The notes under the pieces were generated by a model. That model made no database searches. It was not told the DNA's origin and was given only the letters and a program-made list of their open reading frames with translations. The translations under genes were made by a program, and so were the position numbers. A stretch of 22,816 nt of DNA from positions 1-22,816 of the IMG/VR virus record IMGVR_UViG_3300006076_000029. The stretch is one strand, 5' to 3'. Source of the stretch: a virus. Below are positions 14,572-21,354 of the stretch, piece after piece; the first letter of the stretch is position 1, and each line of letters begins with the position of its first letter.

Positions 14572-14868
14572 ATGCTTAAATTAGATGATTTGAAAGATTT
14601 TTTCGAAGGAGATTTTATAGGAGAAGTTGTTGATAATTCTGATCCAGAGAATCTTTTTAGAGTCAAAGTAAAAATTGATAATTTAACTGATAAAATACCA
14701 ACAGAATTATTACCATGGTATCTTGTTAGGCAACCCATAGAAAATACATACAATACACAAGGTAATGTACCAAATGTTGGTTCTAAGGTTTGGGTTAGGT
14801 TTCCTTATAAAGATATTTATAATGGTATAGTCGTTGGTGAAATTACTTGGCATCCACCTGAAATGTAA
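14572..14868 (+). CDS. gp5 N-terminal OB-fold protein (hub)
   Basis: The 98-residue product matches the OB-fold of gp5 and VgrG: FIGEVVDNSDPENLFRVKVK, then LPWYLVRQP, a central VGSKVWVRFPY and the closing GIVVGEITWHPPE. In T4 gp5 this domain is followed in the same chain by a lysozyme domain and a triple-stranded spike. Here the protein ends after the OB-fold; the spike is a separate gene 1.9 kb downstream and no lysozyme domain was seen in either. It follows the hub gene after three bases with AAGGAT. The OB-fold should bind the hub trimer and place the spike. Confidence 0.78.
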   Translation: MLKLDDLKDFFEGDFIGEVVDNSDPENLFRVKVKIDNLTDKIPTELLPWYLVRQPIENTYNTQGNVPNVGSKVWVRFPYKDIYNGIVVGEITWHPPEM

Positions 14869-14889
14869 AAATGCAAAAAAGGATAAATT

Positions 14890-16758
14890 ATGGCACTTTC
14901 TATATTGAATAATTATTTTTATTATGGAGATAATATTTATCATATAAATGAAAAAAATTTACCTCCATTAATTAAAGCATTAATTGATTATTATAATGAC
15001 CAAAGTTCTGATAATTATAATGAAATACTAAATAATTTAAGTGATTTTGAAAATTCTTACAATTTTGATAAAAATTTACTTTATCAATTAATCATTGAAG
15101 ATAAGGCTTATAATCCAAATCTTTCATTACTTGAAGAGTTCTATGAATATTATGAAAATATGTTATCATTGTATAATTTTCAACAAAAAATAGAAAATCT
15201 TGAAAAAATAGCAGAATTAGCACATGAAGGCCAAAATATAGAAAATTTGCAAACTTGTGAAGAATATGCGTTTGCTCAAAAAATTTGTAATTATACAGGT
15301 GATGATGAAACATTGAAAAAACTTTGGCAGAATGCTAAAGAAACAGGAGATTTTTCAATTCTTATACAATATTACATAAATCAAGAATTAATGCAATATA
15401 ATCAACTTCTTCAAAATTATTTCAATTCTAAATATACTTATGTATTAGACTTACTTTCTTATGTTGATGAAACAAATTATAAATTGAAGCCAGAATATAA
15501 AAGTTATCAAGTTCTTAAACAATTTGAAAAAAATATTGATTTTAATTATCTAACTAATATATTAATAAATTCTAAGCAAAATATAAAAACTAATTTAGTT
15601 GATTTAAATAATGAAACAATTCAAGAAACAGTTAATAATATAAATGAAAGTACAAGCGCTATAATTTTATTGAATAATTTATATAAACATGATATTTCAG
15701 GTTCTATTGAAGATTTAAACGAAATGGACGAAATCAATAATGATATTGAATATATTAATAGTATGAAAGCTAAATTAACTCCTATTCAAACAAAATTAGA
15801 AAACAATAAAGATTTGACAGATAGTGATATTAATACATTAAAAGAATTAAGCTCAGATAGTACTTTAACAAGTTTGTCAAATAAAATAATTTCATTACAA
15901 AATAATATAAAAACAAAAAATGAAAATATTTTATATTTACAAAGTTCATTTTATAATAAAATTGTTTTTGGCGGATTGTTTTTAACACAAGTAAAAAATT
16001 TATCTGAAAGATATAGTAATATTAGTTCATCAATAGAAAATAAATTAAATGATATTTATAATTATATTACTGATAATGATGTAATTCAACAGATAAAAGA
16101 TGTATTATTAGTAGCAGGTGGTATTTATACATTATTAAATGTTATCAATGACCCAAGGGGTGTTATTAAATCATTAATAAATTTATTAGTAACTCCACTT
16201 GAAGCAATTATGGGTGCATTAGATGTGTTAATTTGTTCAATAAAAGAATTATTATGTAAAGTTGTTTCTCTTGTAAAAACACTTGGCAATTTTGTAACTT
16301 TTATTGGAAATATTATAACAAAATTTAGTCAAACAGCAGCAGAAAAAATAGATAATTTTGTATCAAGTTGGAAATCAGATAAATCATCAGAAATGAATAC
16401 AAATTATTATAATTTAGTTACAGGATATCAGTCTGCTTTAACAAGAGAATTGAGTCAAAGTGTGGCAAATATACTTGGTAATGATAAAGCAAATGATTTT
16501 TATCAAGCAAGCATGTCTGTATTTGAAAATTGTTTCCAAGAAGATACATTATTAAATTATGTTACTGATTATATTGACCAAGTTGGTGATAATCTTAAAG
16601 AAAGTGCTGAAAATGTAATTAATAATATTTTAAGTTTAAGAAATACATTCAGTGAATGTAAAGGTAAAACATTTAATTTACCTAATATTAATTTTTCGAG
16701 TTCATCTCTTAAATTTAATATACCTTATATTAGTTCAGCACATATTAGATGTTATTAA
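14890..16758 (+). CDS. Large unknown protein between OB-fold and spike genes
   Basis: I do not recognise this 622-residue protein. Residues 1 to about 380 are helical, acidic and coiled-coil-like (for instance NFQQKIENLEKIAELAHEG). At about 396-487 is a long hydrophobic part, with IKDVLLVAGGIYTLLNVI, SLINLLVTPLEAIMGALDVL and LGNFVTFIGNIITKF, which could be two or three membrane or amphipathic helices. The last 130 residues are polar and end in SAHIRCY. No lysozyme or peptidase motif is visible. Being sandwiched between hub components suggests a hub or tail-tip protein; a pore-forming or ejected protein is possible but inferred. It could also be a chaperone or second tape-measure-like protein. 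Confidence 0.75.
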   Translation: MALSILNNYFYYGDNIYHINEKNLPPLIKALIDYYNDQSSDNYNEILNNLSDFENSYNFDKNLLYQLIIEDKAYNPNLSLLEEFYEYYENMLSLYNFQQKIENLEKIAELAHEGQNIENLQTCEEYAFAQKICNYTGDDETLKKLWQNAKETGDFSILIQYYINQELMQYNQLLQNYFNSKYTYVLDLLSYVDETNYKLKPEYKSYQVLKQFEKNIDFNYLTNILINSKQNIKTNLVDLNNETIQETVNNINESTSAIILLNNLYKHDISGSIEDLNEMDEINNDIEYINSMKAKLTPIQTKLENNKDLTDSDINTLKELSSDSTLTSLSNKIISLQNNIKTKNENILYLQSSFYNKIVFGGLFLTQVKNLSERYSNISSSIENKLNDIYNYITDNDVIQQIKDVLLVAGGIYTLLNVINDPRGVIKSLINLLVTPLEAIMGALDVLICSIKELLCKVVSLVKTLGNFVTFIGNIITKFSQTAAEKIDNFVSSWKSDKSSEMNTNYYNLVTGYQSALTRELSQSVANILGNDKANDFYQASMSVFENCFQEDTLLNYVTDYIDQVGDNLKESAENVINNILSLRNTFSECKGKTFNLPNINFSSSSLKFNIPYISSAHIRCY

Positions 16759-16785
16759 GTGATTAAATGTTATTAGGAGAATGAA

Positions 16786-17538
16786 ATGAATGTAAGTGAT
16801 TTAGCTCAAAATTTAACTTGTTCAAGCGATGATATCAAACAAGCAATAATAGATAAATTAAAAAATGATTATGGTTGGACAGATAGTGATCTTAACCAAG
16901 TAGATACTCAACTTAGTCAAGTAAGTGAAACTGTTTTAAATCCTGTAAGTGATATTCCTACAAAATATTCAAATGAATTACAATCACAACTTGATATTCA
17001 AAATAATATATTACAAACAACTGGTCAAAATGTAATACAAAATCAAGTCGAAAAAGCAAAACAAGAAGAATTAGAGCAAGACCAAATGAAAAACGAAGGA
17101 ATTACATTTTATGGTCCTAAAGAAGTTATGAAATATAATGAACCCGTTGTTTCTGGTCTTGTAACAAATCCAGTTGACCTTGAAGATGCTCATTATACAT
17201 TAAAAGAAGATTATCCGAACAGTTATGGATTTATAGATAAAGTTAAAAATTGGTATAGAATTAATATGGCAAAACAAAAAGCAGAATTTGTTCATAGCAG
17301 TGGAACTCAGATAAAAATTGATAAAAATGGAAATGTTACAATTTGGGTGACAGGTAATTTAAAACAAGTTATTGAAGGTGATTATACATTAAAAGTAAAA
17401 GGAAATGCAGACTTTATAATAAATGGATTAAGGACCGATAGTACTGGTGCTAATCATAATATTATTAGTGGTGGACCACAAATAAGAATGAGTGGAGTAT
17501 TAATAGATGATAAAGCTCCTAAAATTTCACATAACTAA
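16786..17538 (+). CDS. Central spike protein (gp5 C-terminal-like)
   Basis: The 250-residue product has an N-terminal helical part (1 to about 110, rich in Q, D and N, with repeated 'L-S-Q-V'). A beta-rich C-terminal part follows from about 165: HSSGTQIKIDKNGNVTIWVT, GNLKQVIEGDYTLKVKGNAD and then FIINGLRTD. This 'V-T/K-G-N...V-I-x-G-D-Y' rhythm is that of the gp5 C-terminal triple-stranded helix and VgrG tips. It precedes the PAAR gene, which should cap it. Two other nearby ATGs (16781, 16790) lead to immediate stops or the wrong frame; the one used has AGGAGA. Confidence 0.68.
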   Translation: MNVSDLAQNLTCSSDDIKQAIIDKLKNDYGWTDSDLNQVDTQLSQVSETVLNPVSDIPTKYSNELQSQLDIQNNILQTTGQNVIQNQVEKAKQEELEQDQMKNEGITFYGPKEVMKYNEPVVSGLVTNPVDLEDAHYTLKEDYPNSYGFIDKVKNWYRINMAKQKAEFVHSSGTQIKIDKNGNVTIWVTGNLKQVIEGDYTLKVKGNADFIINGLRTDSTGANHNIISGGPQIRMSGVLIDDKAPKISHN

Positions 17539-17547
17539 GGATTGATA

Positions 17548-17826
17548 ATGCTACCAGCTCATAGATTAGGAGATTGCGATAGTGGTCACGATTGCTTTCC
17601 TCCACAAGTTCTTGTTACAGCAAGCATAAATACAAAAGCTAATGGAAAAGGAATAGGAAGAATAGGAGATATTTATTCTTCACATTGTTGTAAATCTTGT
17701 CATTCTGGCAATGTTGCAACAGGATCAATTGGAGTTTTTATAAATGGAAGAAATGCAGCACATATAGGAAGTCTTGTAAGTTGCGGAGGTGTTGCTGTTT
17801 GTTGTAGTCCTAATGTAGATGTTTAA
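17548..17826 (+). CDS. PAAR-type spike tip protein (gp5.4-like)
   Basis: The 92-residue product begins MLPAHRLGDCDSGHD, a PAAR-like opening with His in place of the second Ala, then has glycine-rich turns (IGRIGDIYSSHCC, GSIGVFINGRNAAHIGSLVS) typical of the pointed PAAR cone. Eight cysteines and several histidines suit metal binding at the tip. I prefer the ATG at 17548: the AAGG at 17537-17540 is seven bases before it. The in-frame TTG at 17542 would add two residues but sits too close to the ribosome-binding site. It is the last gene of its block and a hairpin follows directly. Confidence 0.8.
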   Translation: MLPAHRLGDCDSGHDCFPPQVLVTASINTKANGKGIGRIGDIYSSHCCKSCHSGNVATGSIGVFINGRNAAHIGSLVSCGGVAVCCSPNVDV

Positions 17827-17828
17827 AT

Positions 17829-17844
17829 ACACCTTATTTGGTGT
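17829..17844 (+). terminator. Short hairpin after the PAAR gene, possible terminator
   Basis: ACACC (17829-17833) pairs with GGTGT (17840-17844) around TTATTT, two bases after the stop codon. No T-tract follows. It ends in GGTGTCTA like the hairpin at 13107-13124, suggesting a shared type of boundary signal. Confidence 0.4.
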
Positions 17845-17849
17845 CTATT

Positions 17850-17922
17850 AAGCTCTCTATTAAATGATATTTTTTTGATATATATTTCTATATTAAAAAT
17901 AAGATCTTTGTTTAGAGAGCTT
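17850..17922 (+). promoter_or_regulatory. Intergenic dyad element 3
   Basis: The arms AAGCTCTCTA (17850-17859) and TAGAGAGCTT (17913-17922) are perfect reverse complements and identical to the inner arms of element 1, nearly 10 kb away. The interior core (17872-17902, TTTTTGATATAT to TATATTAAAAATAA) resembles that of element 1 with a three-base insertion. The element lies between two operons in the same way as elements 1 and 2. Confidence 0.55.
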
Positions 17923-17940
17923 CTAAGAGGTTTTTAGAGG
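17912..17940 (-). repeat. 29-base inverted repeat, right copy (partner at 8016-8044)
   Basis: On the + strand it reads TTAGAGAGCTTCTAAGAGG and ends TTTTTAGAGG; its reverse complement matches the left copy at 28 of 29 bases. About five further bases beyond it show partial similarity to the flank of the left copy. Confidence 0.75.
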
Positions 17941-17978
17941 TAAATTTTAAATTTAATTAAATATAATAAAGGATAAAT

Positions 17979-18335
17979 ATGAAAGAAGTTATCTTTTATA
18001 AAGATATAAATAATGAAGGTCAAAGAATTTATAATGAACAAGCACTTTTAAATTATATTGATAATATTTTATTTACAAAAGTTGGAACAAGACCATTTAA
18101 TAGAGCTTTTGGAAGTTTTTTAGAAAAATATTTATTTGATGTACCTTCAGAAACAACGATTTTGCAAATTAAGTTAGAAATTGAAAGAGCTATTTATAGA
18201 TGGCTCGACGATGTTGAAATAAGTGAAATAGATATAAATTATGATAGTAGAAAACTTTATATATTTGTTGGTATTTATTCAAAAAAATTAAAAAATACTA
18301 TTATTTATGAAAAGGAAATTGATTTAGTAAAATAG
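17979..18335 (+). CDS. Baseplate wedge protein gp25-like
   Basis: The 118-residue product has the gp25 / GpW-gp25 hallmark at residues 35-53, VGTRPFNRAFGSFLEKYLF, followed by a helix ILQIKLEIERAIYRWLDDV and a strand pair ISEIDINYDSRKLYIFVGIY. In contractile tails this protein starts sheath assembly at the baseplate and forms the wedge core with the gp6-type protein, which is the next gene. Length is close to that of T4 gp25. It is the first gene after dyad element 3. Confidence 0.88.
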   Translation: MKEVIFYKDINNEGQRIYNEQALLNYIDNILFTKVGTRPFNRAFGSFLEKYLFDVPSETTILQIKLEIERAIYRWLDDVEISEIDINYDSRKLYIFVGIYSKKLKNTIIYEKEIDLVK

Positions 18336-18349
18336 AATAAAGGATAAAT

Positions 18350-19999
18350 ATGATTAATTATAGTTCTGAAAGTTATGAATTAGTCAAACAGGATATTGAT
18401 AATTATATAAAAAATAATGGATTTTATGATAATTTATTAGCTGAAATACCTGCGGCAACATATAATGAATTACTTGACATTCTTACTCAATATATCACAT
18501 ATAATAATTATAAATATAATATGTACAGAAAAGAGGGTTATATAAAAGAAGCAATTTTAGAAAGCTCAATTATTAATTTAGCATCAATGCTTGGTTATAG
18601 ACTTAATAGATATACTGCTCCAAGAGTTAAATTTAAAGTTGTTTCGGATAAAACTCTATTTTTAAAAGATGGATATATAATAGGTAATTTTACATATAAT
18701 AATATAGATTATAGTATTGTTTATTTCGGAGAAGCAAAAAAATATGAATACGGAGATGAATTAGATTTTTATATAGCAAAATATAATGAAATAGAAGAAG
18801 TTGTTCAGACAGATTTTATATTAAAAGAATTAAATCCTTTAAATTTAAAAAGTATTGATAATAATTCAATACATATTTATGTAAATGATATTTTGCAAAA
18901 AGTTTCTCATAATATTGAAGATTATGTAATTTTTAGAAGCGCTGTTGATTTTTCAAAAGATTTTTATAGTACATTGTTATATATTACAGATAAACAAAAT
19001 TATTTTGGATTGAATATATCTGTAAATGATACTTTAAAAATCTGTTGGCTTGAAACAGATGGTGAAATTGATTCATTAAATATACAGCAATTAAATATAA
19101 TAGATAAGAATTTTGTTCCTTTAGAAATTTCGAGTTATGGAACATTTGGTGATGATATAGAAAAAGTTAGATTTTTAGCTCCACTTTATTTTACAACTCT
19201 TAGAAGGATGGTAACAAAAGAAGATCATAAATATATTATAAAATCTCATGAACTTATTAAAGATTGTGCTGTTGAAAAAATTCTAACAAAACCATTTGAA
19301 GGTTATATTTATCCTATTGATAGCACAGAAAATCAAAATTATACAATAACTATTAATGATAAAACATATCAATTTAGTTCAGGAAGTAATGATACAGAAG
19401 ACGATGTTATACAAGAAATTTATAATAATATAAAAGATGATACAGATATTTATGCAAGCGTTGATAGTAATGGTGTTTATATTAAACAAGTAAATTTAGA
19501 TTTATGTGAATTTAATATTTCAGTCTCAAGCAATTTAGTTCTTTCTGAAGAACAAAAATTTGAAAAAGCTCCATGTTGTGCTTTAAATGTTTATTATATT
19601 AAATATAATGTAATAGATGATCCTATTATTTTGACAACATCTGAACAAAAAGAATTAAGTGATTTTATTAAAAATTATAAAATGGTAGGAACAACTATTT
19701 TGTTAAATCCTGCTAAAAAAGAAGAATATGATTTAAAAATCAAAGTGAGTTTAATAGATAATAAATACTCAGATATTATATATGATGAAATTAAAAAAAT
19801 AGTTGAAACATATGAATTAAAATTAGAACAAGAATTCAAATATGGTGAATTTCTTGCAAAAGTTGCAAATATAAAAGTTATCGATGGAGATAAAATTAAA
19901 AATATAATTGATTATGTTTTACCAAATCAAGAAACATTTGATTTAGACGCTAAAGTTGATACATACTATAAATTTAATCTTGATGTTGAAATTATATAA
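18350..19999 (+). CDS. Baseplate wedge protein gp6 / gpJ-like
   Basis: This 549-residue protein shows the baseplate-J signature near the N-terminus: YIKEAILESSIINLASMLGY (64-83) and RLNRYTAPRVKFKV (84-97), in which helices precede the first strands of the wedge. Later parts include RRMVTKEDHKYIIKSHELI, typical of the step to the dimerisation domain, and a C-terminal helix-strand section with LKIKVSLID and KYGEFLAKVANI. Residues about 322-394 form an apparent inserted beta domain (NYTITINDKTYQFSSGSND, helix, then IYASVDSNGVYIKQV). It follows the gp25-like gene by 15 bases, the usual order. Gp6-type dimers form the baseplate ring. Confidence 0.82.
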   Translation: MINYSSESYELVKQDIDNYIKNNGFYDNLLAEIPAATYNELLDILTQYITYNNYKYNMYRKEGYIKEAILESSIINLASMLGYRLNRYTAPRVKFKVVSDKTLFLKDGYIIGNFTYNNIDYSIVYFGEAKKYEYGDELDFYIAKYNEIEEVVQTDFILKELNPLNLKSIDNNSIHIYVNDILQKVSHNIEDYVIFRSAVDFSKDFYSTLLYITDKQNYFGLNISVNDTLKICWLETDGEIDSLNIQQLNIIDKNFVPLEISSYGTFGDDIEKVRFLAPLYFTTLRRMVTKEDHKYIIKSHELIKDCAVEKILTKPFEGYIYPIDSTENQNYTITINDKTYQFSSGSNDTEDDVIQEIYNNIKDDTDIYASVDSNGVYIKQVNLDLCEFNISVSSNLVLSEEQKFEKAPCCALNVYYIKYNVIDDPIILTTSEQKELSDFIKNYKMVGTTILLNPAKKEEYDLKIKVSLIDNKYSDIIYDEIKKIVETYELKLEQEFKYGEFLAKVANIKVIDGDKIKNIIDYVLPNQETFDLDAKVDTYYKFNLDVEII

Positions 20000-20009
20000 G
20001 GAATATTAA

Positions 20010-20807
20010 ATGACAAATCCAACAATAAAAGATTTAGTTGTTGATGTTGCAAGCAATTTTTTAATGAAAGATATTCAGCAAACTTATAATTTGAATGAGT
20101 TTGCTGAAAAAATGGATTTACAGCAAGTTTTCGATCAATTACCAAGTATTAATACTGAACATTTAGACGCTAATTTTTTAAAGTCGTTGTTTGCTTTTAA
20201 AGGAACATTTAAAGATTTAATGTATCTACTTAAATTATCTGGTATAGATTTGGAAATTGATGAACATGAAGAAATATTGCTTTCATATGGTGATAATTTA
20301 ACTTATTCTGATTCTACTAATAATATATATGGTCCTATTAGTAATGGAATTGATTTTTGTAATATAGGTGTTAATAGTTATGTAAATATAGATACATATC
20401 AAGATATTGTTGATATCGAATTAATAAAAGATGTTCTTAAAAAAATTATTGAAAATAGATTATATTTTTGTACAGTTGTTCAATATATAAAAATTCAGTT
20501 ACTTTATAAAGATAATTATAATTATCAAGTAAGTGAAAAATTAAATATTCAAAAAAATATAGATGATACTGATAATTTAATTTTTGTTTACGGTGAAAAT
20601 TTTGTTTATGGTAAAACTTATAATTATGGATATGGAATTATATCAAAAGATGATTCTTTAATATTTGAAATAACAAGAAATATACATTTTATTTATGGTA
20701 GAAATATTACTTATGGTGATCCTGTTATAGATCGTGATTATAATATATCATTCAATGCTAAATATGGAGATGAAATTTTAACATATACAGAAACAATAGA
20801 AGCATAA
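20010..20807 (+). CDS. Tail protein I-like baseplate wedge protein
   Basis: The 265-residue product follows the gpJ-like gene by ten bases, the place of P2 gpI. Residues 52-87 carry LDANFLKSLFAFKGTFKDLM and YLLKLSGIDLEIDE, a helix that ends in 'G-T-x-x-x-L-x-x-L-L' before the strand, as in tail protein I. Four YG motifs recur: YGDNLTY (93-99), YGENFVYG (194-201), YGRNITYG (229-236) and YGDEILTY (252-259), suggesting a repeated beta turn that may bind a fibre or wedge partner. In P2-like phages gpI links the wedge to the tail fibre, and connector and fibre genes do follow here. Confidence 0.62.
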   Translation: MTNPTIKDLVVDVASNFLMKDIQQTYNLNEFAEKMDLQQVFDQLPSINTEHLDANFLKSLFAFKGTFKDLMYLLKLSGIDLEIDEHEEILLSYGDNLTYSDSTNNIYGPISNGIDFCNIGVNSYVNIDTYQDIVDIELIKDVLKKIIENRLYFCTVVQYIKIQLLYKDNYNYQVSEKLNIQKNIDDTDNLIFVYGENFVYGKTYNYGYGIISKDDSLIFEITRNIHFIYGRNITYGDPVIDRDYNISFNAKYGDEILTYTETIEA

Positions 20808-20816
20808 GGAAGGAAA

Positions 20817-21341
20817 ATGCAAAATTCAAAAGCATTAATTAAAGATACTTATAATTCTCAATTAAAAGGACGATTAATATTTAAAATATATAAGAATGGA
20901 GAATTGATAGAAACAATAGATGAAAAAAATTTGGTAGTTAATCAATCAAGAGAATTTATGAGAAACCTTGTTTTTGGTAATACAGATAATGTAATAACTC
21001 AATTTAAAATAGGAGATATGAATAAAACATTGTCAGACGATTTATCAGATTTAGAACAACCATTAACAACAGATACAGATCTTGTAAATACATTTTTTAC
21101 AAAAACTTATGAAGATAAATCATTGTATACAGATTCAAATACAAATTCGCCTGGTATTCAATATCATTTTTTGATTCTTGAAGATGAAGCAAACGATCCA
21201 AATAATCAAGATTATGAAAGAAAATTGTGGTGTGAATATGCATTAGCAGATGGAAATGGAAATATTTGGACAAGAAAAGTAAAACCTATTATAAAAGATA
21301 ATGAAACTAGAATTGAAATATATTATATTTTAACATTTTAA
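20817..21341 (+). CDS. Probable baseplate or fibre-connector protein
   Basis: The 174-residue product starts near SQLKGRLIFKIYKNGELIET followed by KNLVVNQSREFMRNLVFG, an opening I have seen in tail-associated proteins next to fibre genes: a short sheet, then 'K-N-L-V-V-N-x-x-R' and a helix. The end has LWCEYALADGNGNIWTRKVK and a strand IEIYYILTF. The start has AAGGAAGG spaced four bases from the ATG. Position between the wedge and the fibre suggests a connector. It has no catalytic motif and the precise role is unknown. Confidence 0.5.
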   Translation: MQNSKALIKDTYNSQLKGRLIFKIYKNGELIETIDEKNLVVNQSREFMRNLVFGNTDNVITQFKIGDMNKTLSDDLSDLEQPLTTDTDLVNTFFTKTYEDKSLYTDSNTNSPGIQYHFLILEDEANDPNNQDYERKLWCEYALADGNGNIWTRKVKPIIKDNETRIEIYYILTF

Positions 21342-21354
21342 TTAAGGAGAAATA

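Larger units (their letters stand above)
17827..17978 (+). other. 152-base intergenic region before the wedge operon
   Basis: It contains, in order, the short hairpin, dyad element 3 and the right copy of the 29-base inverted repeat, then an AT-only leader with TTAAATATAA and the AAAGGAT site of the gene at 17979. No open frame with a plausible start was seen. Confidence 0.7.

Noticed and set aside
17542-17547. TTG start for the PAAR gene, adding two residues
   Set aside because: The ribosome-binding AAGG ends two bases before the TTG, too close; the ATG at 17548 has normal seven-base spacing.
8016-17940. Transposon ends or a mobile element
   Set aside because: The 29-base inverted copies enclose only phage structural genes, with no transposase, and no target duplication was seen beside them.
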